DNA from: a bacterium | Lineage (GTDB): Bacteria; Arandabacterota; Arandabacteria; Arandabacterales; JALGWA01 | Direction: 5' to 3' | Length of the DNA: 5,347 bases | Assembly (NCBI GenBank): GCA_025774425.1 | Contig: JALGWA010000129.1 | Coordinates: forward strand, 1-5,347 | Shown here: piece by piece, positions 1 to 5,347 of the stretch | Numbering within the stretch: position 1 is the first letter of the stretch | Layout of the letters: each line of letters starts with the position of its first letter | Notes under the pieces: model-generated | Told to the model about the DNA's origin: nothing | The model's input: only the letters and a program-made list of their open reading frames with translations | Database searches by the model: none | Program-made: the position numbers and the translations under genes

Positions 1-33
1 GCCGTCCGACGCAACCAGTATCTTCTTGATCAT
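1..33 (-). CDS. Probable universal stress protein (UspA family), N-terminal fragment cut by the window edge
   Basis: Reading leftwards from an ATG at 33-31, the first 11 codons give MIKKILVASDG and run off the left edge. This matches the usual opening of UspA-family proteins: a basic start, then the first beta strand (ILVA), then the conserved Asp-Gly at the nucleotide-binding site. UspA proteins are small cytoplasmic alpha/beta proteins, often ATP-binding, made under stress. A Shine-Dalgarno sequence GGAGGA (49-44) sits 10 bases before the ATG, directly after the stop codon of the flavoprotein gene. The 16-base gap suggests translation from the same mRNA. Only 11 residues are visible, so the family call rests on the N-terminal motif alone. 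Biotin carboxylases begin similarly (MIKKILVANRGE), but SDG in place of NRG argues against that. Confidence 0.6.
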   Translation of the reverse strand, partial: MIKKILVASDG

Positions 34-49
34 CCCAGTCGTCTCCTCC

Positions 50-880
50 CTAGGCATGCGCACTCGCGTTCTTGAGGTCGCGCATCCTGCGAAGCACCTC
101 GCGCCTCCGTTTCATGTAGCGCGTGGCCGACGGCCTCAGCCAGTCGTCTATGTGCCACTTGAGCCACTCGCGGCCGATCCTCGGCTTCGACCCTGCGTCC
201 TCGAACACGCCGCGCTCGACGTAGGCGCCGAGATCGCCCCGGTAACCGCATACCGGGCAGACGATGACGGGCGGCTCGATGCGGAAGAAGTCGCTCATGC
301 AGCCGGGACACAGCCCGGGATCGCGCGCGACGGGCAGCTCGGTCCCCGCCGCGAGCGCCGCGCCGGTCTTCTCCAGGCGTTCGCAGTTGACGCCGTGCAT
401 GAGGACGTCCCCGGGACCCTCCGCGACGACATCGAGGCATTGCCCGACTCCGAAGCCGAGCAGCCACGCGGTCATGTTGAGATAGGAGCGGCCGACGCCG
501 CGCCATTCCCTCTTGCCCAGCAGGTTCACCGTGACCGCCCGCCGCTCCCCGCCGCCGACGGGCAGAGCGTCGGTCGTGAGAAGCCGGTCCATGAGCGCGA
601 CCAGGGTCGAGTTCATGCAGAGGAAGTACACCGGAGCGGCGAGCACGAGGGCATCGGCCCCTTCGCACAGGTCGAGCAGGGCATAGAGATCGTCGTCCAG
701 CGGGCAGCGGCCCTTGTAGACGCATCTCAGGCAGCCGGTGCAATGCTGGAGATCGAACTCATCGAGCCGGTGGAACTCGGTTTCCGCACCGTGGGCCGCG
801 GCGGAGCTCAAGATCATCCGCGTCGAGCACTCGCTGTTTCCCCACTTGCGGCGTGACGCCGAAATACCCAGGATTCTCAC
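50..880 (-). CDS. Iron-sulfur flavoprotein / NADPH-dependent FMN reductase family protein with C-terminal zinc ribbon
   Basis: A 276-residue cytoplasmic flavodoxin-fold protein. The N-terminus MRILGISAS followed by RRKWGNSE (residues 10-17) is the FMN phosphate-binding loop of the NADPH-dependent FMN reductase family. Cys47, 50, 53 and 59 form a compact CX2CX2CX5C motif, which in the archaeal and bacterial Isf proteins binds a [4Fe-4S] cluster; APVYF (82-86) is the second flavin-contact loop. Beyond the flavodoxin domain (to about 180) a tail carries CPGC (191-194) and CPVC (208-211), a zinc-ribbon or rubredoxin-like knuckle pair, then a basic C-terminal helix. The likely role is electron transfer from a low-potential donor; the partner is unknown. 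I chose the GTG at 880 because GGAGGT lies 9 bases upstream and the conserved strand starts there. The frame stays open to 1135, but those codons lack family features and run antisense into the hydrolase. Stop codon TAG. Confidence 0.88.
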   Translation of the reverse strand: MRILGISASRRKWGNSECSTRMILSSAAAHGAETEFHRLDEFDLQHCTGCLRCVYKGRCPLDDDLYALLDLCEGADALVLAAPVYFLCMNSTLVALMDRLLTTDALPVGGGERRAVTVNLLGKREWRGVGRSYLNMTAWLLGFGVGQCLDVVAEGPGDVLMHGVNCERLEKTGAALAAGTELPVARDPGLCPGCMSDFFRIEPPVIVCPVCGYRGDLGAYVERGVFEDAGSKPRIGREWLKWHIDDWLRPSATRYMKRRREVLRRMRDLKNASAHA

Positions 881-889
881 TGCGAAGTG

Positions 890-895
890 ACCTCC
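890..895 (-). promoter_or_regulatory. Ribosome-binding site fixing the GTG start of the flavoprotein gene
   Basis: The minus strand reads GGAGGT, nine bases before the GTG at 880-878. It decides the start, because the reading frame is open for 85 further codons upstream. Confidence 0.75.
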
Positions 896-916
896 GAACG
901 AAGGACCGGTACCCGG

Positions 917-945
917 AGTCTCCCAGATCGCGGCGGCGCTGTCAA
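917..945 (-). promoter_or_regulatory. Candidate sigma-70-type promoter for the flavoprotein gene
   Basis: The minus strand has a perfect -35 consensus TTGACA at 945-940 and, after a 17-base spacer, GAGACT at 922-917, which matches the -10 consensus at only three of six positions. Transcription would start near 910, leaving a leader of about 30 bases containing the GGAGGT site. The position between divergent genes fits, but the weak -10 and the unknown sigma preferences of this organism keep confidence low. I see no convincing promoter facing the hydrolase in the same 881-1000 gap. Confidence 0.3.
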
Positions 946-983
946 CTAATTGCTGGACAACCCGCAGAACGTCAAGGACAATT

Positions 984-996
984 GAGGGGGAGGAGG
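984..996 (+). promoter_or_regulatory. Purine-rich ribosome-binding site fixing the TTG start of the hydrolase
   Basis: The 13-base run GAGGGGGAGGAGG contains AGGAGG at 991-996, four bases before TTG at 1001, and GGGAGG at 988-993, seven bases before it. An in-frame TGA at 983-985 excludes any start further upstream. The next ATG, at 1037, would remove the first beta strand of the fold. Confidence 0.65.
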
Positions 997-1000
997 CGGA

Positions 1001-1792
1001 TTGGAAGAAAGATACGTCGAGTTCGAGAAAGAGGGAATGAGGCTGACCGGGATGTTGCATATCCCTGACGGCAAGGGCCCCAAGCCGTGCGTGGTCTTCC
1101 TCCACGGCTACACGGGCGACCGGATCGGCGAGCATTTCATATACGTGAAGGCCGCGCGCGAGCTGGCGCGCAACGGCAAGGCGGCCTTTCGCTTCGACTT
1201 CAGGGGCTCAGGCGAGAGCGAGGGTGACTTCGAGGACACGAGCGTCGAGACCGAGATAAGTGATGCGCTGAGGGCCGTGGAGACGGTGCGGCGGATGCCG
1301 GAAATCGACGGGGAGAAGATCGCCCTTCTCGGCCACAGCCTCGGGGGATGCGTGGCGGCGTGCATAGCGGTCGAGACGGAGGCCGCGTCCGTCGTGCTGT
1401 GGGCGCCCACGGCCTTCGCCGACTACCTCGTCGAAAGGGGCGGCGAGACCGTCAAGGACCCCTATGCCTGGCTCCCGCAGAACTTCCGGGAGGCAGTCGA
1501 GAAGAGGGGCTACGTCGACATGGGCGCCTTCAGGCGCGGCAAGGCCTTCTTCGAAAGCATCAAGTACTACGACCCTCTCAGCGCCATAGCCGAATACCGG
1601 GGCCCGCTGCTGCTCGTCCACGGAAGCGAGGACCAGACCGTCTCGCTGATCAACAGCCAGCTCCTGCACAAGAACGCCGGCGGCAGGAACCTGCTCGTCG
1701 TGGTCGACGGCGCCGACCATACCTTCAGCACGAGGCATTGGGAAGAGCAGGTGATCGGCGCCACCGTCAGGTGGTTCGCCGAGACGCTCTAG
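1001..1792 (+). CDS. Alpha/beta-fold hydrolase (serine esterase type, similar to feruloyl/cinnamoyl esterases)
   Basis: A 263-residue cytoplasmic hydrolase with a TTG start and TAG stop; no signal peptide is visible. The canonical alpha/beta-hydrolase elements occur in order: oxyanion loop HGYTG (35-39), the strand and turn FDFRGSGESEG (65-75), nucleophile elbow GHSLGG with Ser113, acid Asp211 in GSEDQTV (208-214), and catalytic His240 in GADHTF (237-242). A segment of about 40 residues (roughly 138-180) before the acid strand is probably a small lid over the active site. The HGxTG loop and the overall pattern are those of the S33-like group that includes the feruloyl/cinnamoyl esterases Est1E and LJ0536, but lid residues set the substrate and I cannot assign one; carboxylesterase or acyl-peptidase activity is also possible. 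It is divergent from the flavoprotein and convergent with the glycosyltransferase, so it is probably transcribed alone. Confidence 0.92.
   Translation: MEERYVEFEKEGMRLTGMLHIPDGKGPKPCVVFLHGYTGDRIGEHFIYVKAARELARNGKAAFRFDFRGSGESEGDFEDTSVETEISDALRAVETVRRMPEIDGEKIALLGHSLGGCVAACIAVETEAASVVLWAPTAFADYLVERGGETVKDPYAWLPQNFREAVEKRGYVDMGAFRRGKAFFESIKYYDPLSAIAEYRGPLLLVHGSEDQTVSLINSQLLHKNAGGRNLLVVVDGADHTFSTRHWEEQVIGATVRWFAETL
1789..1792. other. Shared CTAG: overlapping stop codons of two convergent genes
   Basis: The palindrome CTAG gives TAG on the plus strand (1790-1792, hydrolase) and TAG on the minus strand (1791-1789, glycosyltransferase). There is no intergenic space, and no strong hairpin with a T-run is visible on either side, so the transcripts probably overlap at their 3' ends. 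Confidence 0.9.
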
Positions 1793-3324
1793 CCGGCCCG
1801 CCGGTTCGTCCTCAGCCGGAAAAAGTTGAGGAAGACCCTGCCGAACCTCTCGCTCACGGGCTCGTACAAGCGCTTGAATTCCTGCGACTCGAAGAGGTCG
1901 AGCAGACCGGGGTTCCACTCGGTCACGAACTGGTCGCGCGTTATGACGGCGCGGCGCGTGAAGAAGGGATAGTGGAAGATATACGTAGGCCGCCTGCCGA
2001 GGACGTACTCGATGTCATACTTGTCGTGACCGGCGATTCCCACCCGCCCCGCGGGCATGCGGCGATGGGCGATGTGAACGTCGTTGATCCCGAGCATGTC
2101 GATCGTGTAGAGACCGGAGTAGTAAGGCAGCGCCCCCGCCGCCGTGACGGCGATCGACTCGTCGGGCCGGGCGTAACCGCGGAGCCACTTGCCTATGGGC
2201 ACCCAGTTGCCTTGCACCCGCGTCCGGTCCTCCATGACGAAGTCCCTCTCCGGGCTCGACACCGAGGGGTAAAGGGTCGCCAGGACGCCGGCCGCGGCGA
2301 CGACGCCGAGGACGGCTCCCGCCGCAACCGGGCCGCGCCATGCGGCCAGGCGCCCGAGGCATGCCTGCGCCCCCCCGGCGACGGCCAGGAACAGGAGCGG
2401 GAGGACGGGCACGAAGAAACGGTACATCGCGAGGCCGTCCCCGCCCACGAGGACCACGTAACCGATCCAGACGCCGCAGACGGCGGCGACGAGGCCCCAT
2501 CTGCCGCGCTCGAGGACCAGCGCGGCCGGCGCGAAGACGTACAGCCACGCGCCGGGCGAAGCCAGGTGGCGCCCCACGTAGTCGAGCCCGCGCACCGCAT
2601 GGCCGAGGCCGCCGCCCGTCTTGGCGTAGAACGTATTGGGGAAGAGGTAGCCGTAATACGAATACCGCCACGCGAAATACGGCACGTAACCCGCCGCGAA
2701 GGGCAAGAGCCATGACCCGACGGCGCGCGCTCCCGGCCGCCGCCTGAGAAGGTCGGCCAGGAGAACCGCGGCGAAGAGCAAGCCCTCGGGGCGCGTGAGC
2801 GAGGCGACCAGCAGCAGTACCGCAGACGCCATGGGCACCTCCCCCGCGCGCGTGCTCTTGAGATGGGCGAGCACCGCCATGGTCACGAGAAACGCGAAGA
2901 AGGTCGTCTCGAGGCCGGCGAGACTCCAGACCGCCACCGCCGGGCTCGCCGCAGCGAGCGATACGGCCAGCAGCCGCAGCGGTCGCCTGAGGCCGAACAC
3001 CGGCCCCGCGTAACGGTATACGGCGAGCAGCGTGAGGGCCGAGAAGACGAAGCAGAGCGCCTTGGAGAACGGGACTGGGTCGAGGCCGGCCTGCATGCCG
3101 AGCGCCGCGAAAATCACCCACAGGAAGTTGGTGTAGCCCTCCACCCTCTCGCCGGGATTGAAGACAAGCCCGCGGCCGTCGACGAGGTTCCGGGCGTAGC
3201 GGTAGGATATGTAGGCGTCGTCGACGACGTAGTTGTAGGAATACGCGTGGATGAACAGCGCGAGGATGCAGCACGCCACCAGCACCACGCCGAGCGCGGC
3301 TTCCCTCCCCGAGGTTTCACCCAT
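1789..3324 (-). CDS. GT-C-type integral membrane glycosyltransferase (AftB-/GT39-like)
   Basis: A 511-residue polytopic inner-membrane protein with about 10-11 hydrophobic segments between residues 8 and 350, then an extracytoplasmic C-terminal domain of about 160 residues. The first extracytoplasmic loop holds Asp35-Asp36 in VVDDAYISYRYARNL, followed by GLVFNPGERVEGYTNFLW (52-69). This is the hallmark of a bacterial GT-C family related to the mycobacterial arabinofuranosyltransferase AftB and to polyprenyl-phosphate-sugar transferases, in which the loop acidic pair is catalytic. The C-terminal domain has IDMLGINDVHIAH (408-420) and GHDKYDIEYVLGRRP (432-446), also typical of that family. The inferred role is transfer of a sugar from a lipid-linked donor to an extracytoplasmic acceptor; donor and acceptor are unknown. 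GAGGGG (3337-3332) lies seven bases before the ATG. It follows the small exported protein after 15 bases, and its TAG stop overlaps the hydrolase stop. Confidence 0.85.
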   Translation of the reverse strand: MGETSGREAALGVVLVACCILALFIHAYSYNYVVDDAYISYRYARNLVDGRGLVFNPGERVEGYTNFLWVIFAALGMQAGLDPVPFSKALCFVFSALTLLAVYRYAGPVFGLRRPLRLLAVSLAAASPAVAVWSLAGLETTFFAFLVTMAVLAHLKSTRAGEVPMASAVLLLVASLTRPEGLLFAAVLLADLLRRRPGARAVGSWLLPFAAGYVPYFAWRYSYYGYLFPNTFYAKTGGGLGHAVRGLDYVGRHLASPGAWLYVFAPAALVLERGRWGLVAAVCGVWIGYVVLVGGDGLAMYRFFVPVLPLLFLAVAGGAQACLGRLAAWRGPVAAGAVLGVVAAAGVLATLYPSVSSPERDFVMEDRTRVQGNWVPIGKWLRGYARPDESIAVTAAGALPYYSGLYTIDMLGINDVHIAHRRMPAGRVGIAGHDKYDIEYVLGRRPTYIFHYPFFTRRAVITRDQFVTEWNPGLLDLFESQEFKRLYEPVSERFGRVFLNFFRLRTNRRAG

Positions 3325-3331
3325 CAGCGCA

Positions 3332-3337
3332 CCCCTC
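3332..3337 (-). promoter_or_regulatory. Ribosome-binding site of the glycosyltransferase gene
   Basis: The minus strand reads GAGGGG, seven bases before the ATG at 3324-3322. It lies between that ATG and the stop of the upstream small gene, which supports co-transcription with separate initiation. Confidence 0.6.
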
Positions 3338-3339
3338 GG

Positions 3340-3747
3340 CTACAGGCCGCCCGCGATCAGGTAGACGAGCCCGGCATTGATGAGCACGACCCCGACGACG
3401 ATCTTGGCGACGTTCTCGGTGTTGTGCGCGGGGCAGCACTGCGACTCGGACGTCTGCCAGTCGACTATACCCCAGGAGCAGAGGAGCACGCCGCTCCCGA
3501 ACATGATCCCCCCGACCACCTTCTCGGCCGTACCCGACTCCTCCGTCCCGCCTTGCGCCCCGGACGCGACGACGATGTCCGGCTCCGCATCCTCTCCGGC
3601 CGCCTGCACCTCGTCGACGTCGGGCAGCCTGTAGCGCGGGAAGGGGAGACGGAAGTCCCCGGCGCCGGCCGGGCCGGCGGAGAGAAGCGCGAGGAGCAAT
3701 GCCGCGGCCGCCGCGGACCGCGCCATGCCTCTTCGCCTTGCCGTCAA
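3340..3747 (-). CDS. Small exported protein with two C-terminal membrane segments, function unknown
   Basis: I do not recognise this 135-residue protein. It has a classical signal peptide: basic MTARRRGMAR, an Ala/Leu core (11-24), and a likely cleavage after AGA (27-29). A polar, Pro/Glu/Asp-rich stretch follows (30-75), then two hydrophobic segments (about 77-95 and 113-133). They are separated by a short loop with the motif CCPAHN (104-109); a third cysteine, Cys90, lies in the first segment. The mature form is probably a membrane hairpin with its N-terminal part outside the cytoplasm. The start used is TTG at 3747, with GGAG five bases upstream and 13 bases after the secreted-protein stop. 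An ATG at 3726, with AAGG nine bases upstream, would shorten the n-region to MAR and is a real alternative. Its place in the operon suggests a link to surface-protein export or modification, by context only. Stop codon TAG. Confidence 0.72.
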   Translation of the reverse strand: MTARRRGMARSAAAAALLLALLSAGPAGAGDFRLPFPRYRLPDVDEVQAAGEDAEPDIVVASGAQGGTEESGTAEKVVGGIMFGSGVLLCSWGIVDWQTSESQCCPAHNTENVAKIVVGVVLINAGLVYLIAGGL

Positions 3748-3760
3748 CTCGTCTCCAGGT

Positions 3761-4570
3761 CTAACGAAGCACTACTATCTTGCCGGTCGAAGAATAGGCG
3801 TCACCGTTGATCCTTGCAAGGTAAATCCCGGGAGCCACACGCCTTCCGCCTCCGTCCTCGAGATTCCAAGACACGGAGCGGGCGCCCGCCGGCGCGGCGA
3901 GCTCTTTCACGAGCCGGCCCTCGATATCATATATGCCGAGCACGAGCGCGGCGGCATGGGGCGCCATCAGTATCCTCACCTCGTCCCGCACGGGGTTGGG
4001 CAGAAGCGCGACGACATCGCCCGGCGTCCGGCCGGCCACGTCGCCTACGCCGGTTTTCTCAGGCGTCCTGGACCGGACCGTGATGTCGTCGATATAGACG
4101 CCCTCCGCCTCGTCGTCCCCGTCGCTGGAGAAGGCGAACTCCACCTGGAAAGCATCGCCCGGCGCGAGGCCGGCGATATCCATGCTCCACTCGACCCAGC
4201 CGGAGTAGATGTTGAGCGGTTCCTCGGGAGGATAGTTGAGCGCCCCGCCCGACCCGATGAACTCGACCGTATCCGCGGCGCCGCCGGCATGCAGTATCAC
4301 ATACACGCCGTCGCTGCCGTACGTCGTCAGGTCATACCAGTACCAGAACCTGAGCTCGTTCTCCTCCCCTGCCGTCAAGCTCACCGACGTTATGGCCGCG
4401 TCGGCGTTGCGTGGGTAGACATGCGTCGAATCGACGCCGAAGTACCAGGAGTGCGCACCCGAGTGCGCGCGGTACGATGTGATGTGCCAGAGGTCCGGCG
4501 AGCCGGAGCGCGTCCAATTCGTGTCCCCCGCCTCGCAGTCATCGGTGAACCACAGGTCGCCGACGTTCAC
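3761..4570 (-). CDS. C-terminal part of a secreted multidomain protein: jelly-roll domain plus FlgD/T9SS-type sorting domain
   Basis: A 269-residue open frame from GTG at 4570 to TAG at 3763-3761. Residues 8-165 form a beta-rich jelly-roll-like domain (WFTDDCEAG, LWHITSYRAHSGAHSWYFG, then EGVYIDDITV), resembling domains found at the C-termini of M6 immune-inhibitor-A-like and C25 peptidases. Residues 185-269 form a C-terminal sorting domain (LLPNPVRDEV, LGIYDIEGRLVKEL, VAPGIYLARI, ending TGKIVVLR) of the FlgD-like/type IX secretion signal kind. There is no signal peptide, and no Shine-Dalgarno sequence precedes the GTG. The piece is in the same frame as the preceding open frame, separated only by one TAA and three sense codons, so it is almost certainly the end of that gene and not an independent one. 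Expression would need readthrough or internal initiation. The small-protein gene follows 13 bases later. Confidence 0.8.
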   Translation of the reverse strand: MNVGDLWFTDDCEAGDTNWTRSGSPDLWHITSYRAHSGAHSWYFGVDSTHVYPRNADAAITSVSLTAGEENELRFWYWYDLTTYGSDGVYVILHAGGAADTVEFIGSGGALNYPPEEPLNIYSGWVEWSMDIAGLAPGDAFQVEFAFSSDGDDEAEGVYIDDITVRSRTPEKTGVGDVAGRTPGDVVALLPNPVRDEVRILMAPHAAALVLGIYDIEGRLVKELAAPAGARSVSWNLEDGGGRRVAPGIYLARINGDAYSSTGKIVVLR

Positions 4571-4587
4571 GTATATGCTTTACGTGA
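4567..4587. repeat. Seven-base-pair inverted repeat around the internal stop
   Basis: On the plus strand, TCACGTA (4567-4573) and TACGTGA (4581-4587) are perfect inverted copies separated by TATGCTT. In the transcript this is a 7-bp stem with a 7-base loop AAGCATA, and the TAA straddles the stem-loop junction. The patch is visibly more AT-rich than its surroundings. There is no U-run after it on the minus strand, so it does not look like an intrinsic terminator. Confidence 0.6.
4580..4582 (-). other. In-frame TAA splitting the secreted-protein gene
   Basis: The minus strand reads ACG TAA AGC ATA TAC GTG AAC, with the same frame open on both sides (255 codons before, 272 after). One change restores a sense codon; for example TAC (Tyr) or CAA (Gln) would each need a single substitution. 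All five other stops visible in the window are TAG. Confidence 0.8.
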
Positions 4588-5347
4588 CCGCCGGGCCGCC
4601 CGGGGCCTCCAGGTCGGCGATGACGACCCCCACGTACGGCTCGGGGGCGCCGCCGGAGACGGACAGCGTGTGCATCGTGAAGCCCGAAGAACCGGCGTCG
4701 ATGGTGCCGGCGTCCGTGACCGAGTCGGCGACCGTGAAGAACGGGTCGGCGGTGGACGCCGCGGCGGTGGCCGACGCGTAAGTGAGACCGACATTCGAGA
4801 TCTCGAGCGTGATCAGTATCTCCTCGCCCGGCTCGATGATGAAGTCCCCGTCGCCCGCTATCTCGCTTATGCCGTAGGATGTGACCTCGAGGACCGGGGC
4901 CGCGATGACGAGGGGGACCTTCATGGTCCACTCATTGAGAAGCGTATCTTCAAGCACGAGCTCGAGCTCGACGACGTCGCCGTTCTCGAGGCCTCCGCCC
5001 AGCGAGACCTCGAAGCCGTCCGAACCGGCCTCCTCCCCGGCTCCTATCGCGCCGTAATAGGACGTGCTGTCCGTCACCGCGCAGAGCGGGTCGTTCGAAC
5101 GGAGGTCTCCCGAGACCCCCTCGGCGCCTTCGCCGCCGGTGTTCCCGACGACGATGTCGATGATGACGGTCTCGCCCGGATTGGCCATGCCGTCGCCCCC
5201 GTCCAGGACGTCGCACCGGCTCCAGGCGAGATGAACGCCCCCGGTCACGACGCCTATGCGCGTCTGGAACGGAATGTGATTATACGCGGTCACCGTGACG
5301 AGCAGGGAGTCCGAACTCGCCGTGTCCACGATGAACTCCGCCGACCC
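4580..5347 (-). pseudogene. Middle part of the same secreted protein (possibly a C25/gingipain-like peptidase), ended by an in-frame TAA; 5' end outside the window
   Basis: The frame is open from the right edge to TAA at 4582-4580, giving 255 visible residues; the true start lies beyond the window. Residues 1-33 (SLLVTVTAYNHIPFQTRIGV) resemble the Ig-like domain that follows the catalytic domain in gingipain-type C25 peptidases; no catalytic residues are in view, so the peptidase call is inferred. Two tandem CARDB-like beta domains follow, each opening with a matching signature: GDGMANPGET with IVVGNTG (51-71), and GDGDFIIEPGEE with LEISNVG (165-187). The repeated GDG/PGE loop could bind calcium. 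Residue 255 is the Thr just before the stop, and the protein resumes in frame as SIYVNVGDLWF. I call the gene interrupted because its jelly-roll and sorting domains lie after the stop. It could be a base-call error, in which case the gene is intact. Confidence 0.68.

Noticed and set aside
26..856. Plus-strand open frame of 276 codons
   Set aside because: It is antisense to the flavoprotein gene, which has a ribosome-binding site, a conserved flavin loop and cysteine motifs.
881..1135. N-terminal extension of the flavoprotein to an upstream start at 1135
   Set aside because: The extra 85 residues show no family similarity and would overlap the hydrolase start region; the GTG at 880 has a good ribosome-binding site and matches the family start.
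1793..1804. CCGG-CCCG-CCGG hairpin after the hydrolase stop as a terminator
   Set aside because: The stem is only four base pairs, with no T-run, and such palindromes are frequent by chance at this GC content; it also codes for the glycosyltransferase C-terminus.
1348..2715. Long plus-strand open frame of 455 codons
   Set aside because: It overlaps the hydrolase out of frame and then runs antisense to the glycosyltransferase. Its translation is rich in Arg, Pro, Glu and Gly, as expected for a shadow in GC-rich DNA, while both real genes show clear motifs.
2015..3274. Minus-strand open frame of 419 codons inside the glycosyltransferase
   Set aside because: It is an alternative frame of the same strand with Arg-rich low-complexity translation and no family motifs.
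3660..3726. GC-rich palindromes (around GCCGGCC and CCGCGGCCGCCGCGG) as regulatory or recombination sites
   Set aside because: They fall within the Ala-, Leu- and Gly-rich signal peptide of the small protein and are explained by GCN/GGN codon runs.
2863..3810. Plus-strand open frame of 315 codons
   Set aside because: It lies antisense to the glycosyltransferase and the small exported protein, and its composition is that of a shadow frame.
4570..4586. A frameshift, rather than a nonsense codon, between the two halves of the secreted protein
   Set aside because: Both halves are in the same phase, so no insertion or deletion is needed; a single TAA is the only interruption.

Overview
The window is high-GC bacterial DNA, densely coded, with genes on both strands and no RNA gene, CRISPR array, insertion sequence or other mobile element that I can see. 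The largest locus is a secreted multidomain protein with tandem CARDB-like domains, a jelly-roll domain and a C-terminal FlgD/T9SS-type sorting domain. That architecture, with the high GC, fits a candidate phylum near the FCB group (for example Eisenbacteria or Krumholzibacteriota). This placement is an inference and of low certainty.

Layout, left to right: (1) positions 1-33, minus strand: the first 11 codons of a probable universal stress protein. (2) 50-880, minus: an iron-sulfur flavoprotein (Isf-like NADPH-dependent FMN reductase family) with an added C-terminal zinc-ribbon. It lies 16 bases upstream of the stress-protein gene, so the two are probably co-transcribed. (3) 881-1000: a 120-base divergent intergenic region with promoter and ribosome-binding signals. 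(4) 1001-1792, plus: an alpha/beta hydrolase with a complete catalytic triad, resembling feruloyl/cinnamoyl esterases. (5) 1789-3324, minus: a polytopic GT-C-type glycosyltransferase, convergent with the hydrolase; the two stop codons share one CTAG. (6) 3340-3747, minus: an unrecognised small exported protein with two C-terminal membrane segments. (7) 3761-5347, minus: the C-terminal part of the large secreted protein, running off the right edge. Its N-terminal visible sequence resembles the Ig-like domain that follows gingipain-type (C25) peptidase domains.

Genes 7, 6 and 5 lie head to tail with gaps of 13 and 15 bases and look like one operon: surface protein, small exported membrane protein, glycosyltransferase.

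The most notable point is that the secreted-protein gene is split by one TAA stop (4580-4582) with the same reading frame open on both sides. No frameshift is involved, and the downstream piece has neither a signal peptide nor a convincing ribosome-binding site. The stop lies in a 7-bp inverted repeat. The simplest reading is a recent nonsense mutation or a base-call error; readthrough is less likely but testable. I found no wholly new system; the candidates for a second look are this interrupted gene, the small protein of unknown function, and the surface-protein/glycosyltransferase operon.
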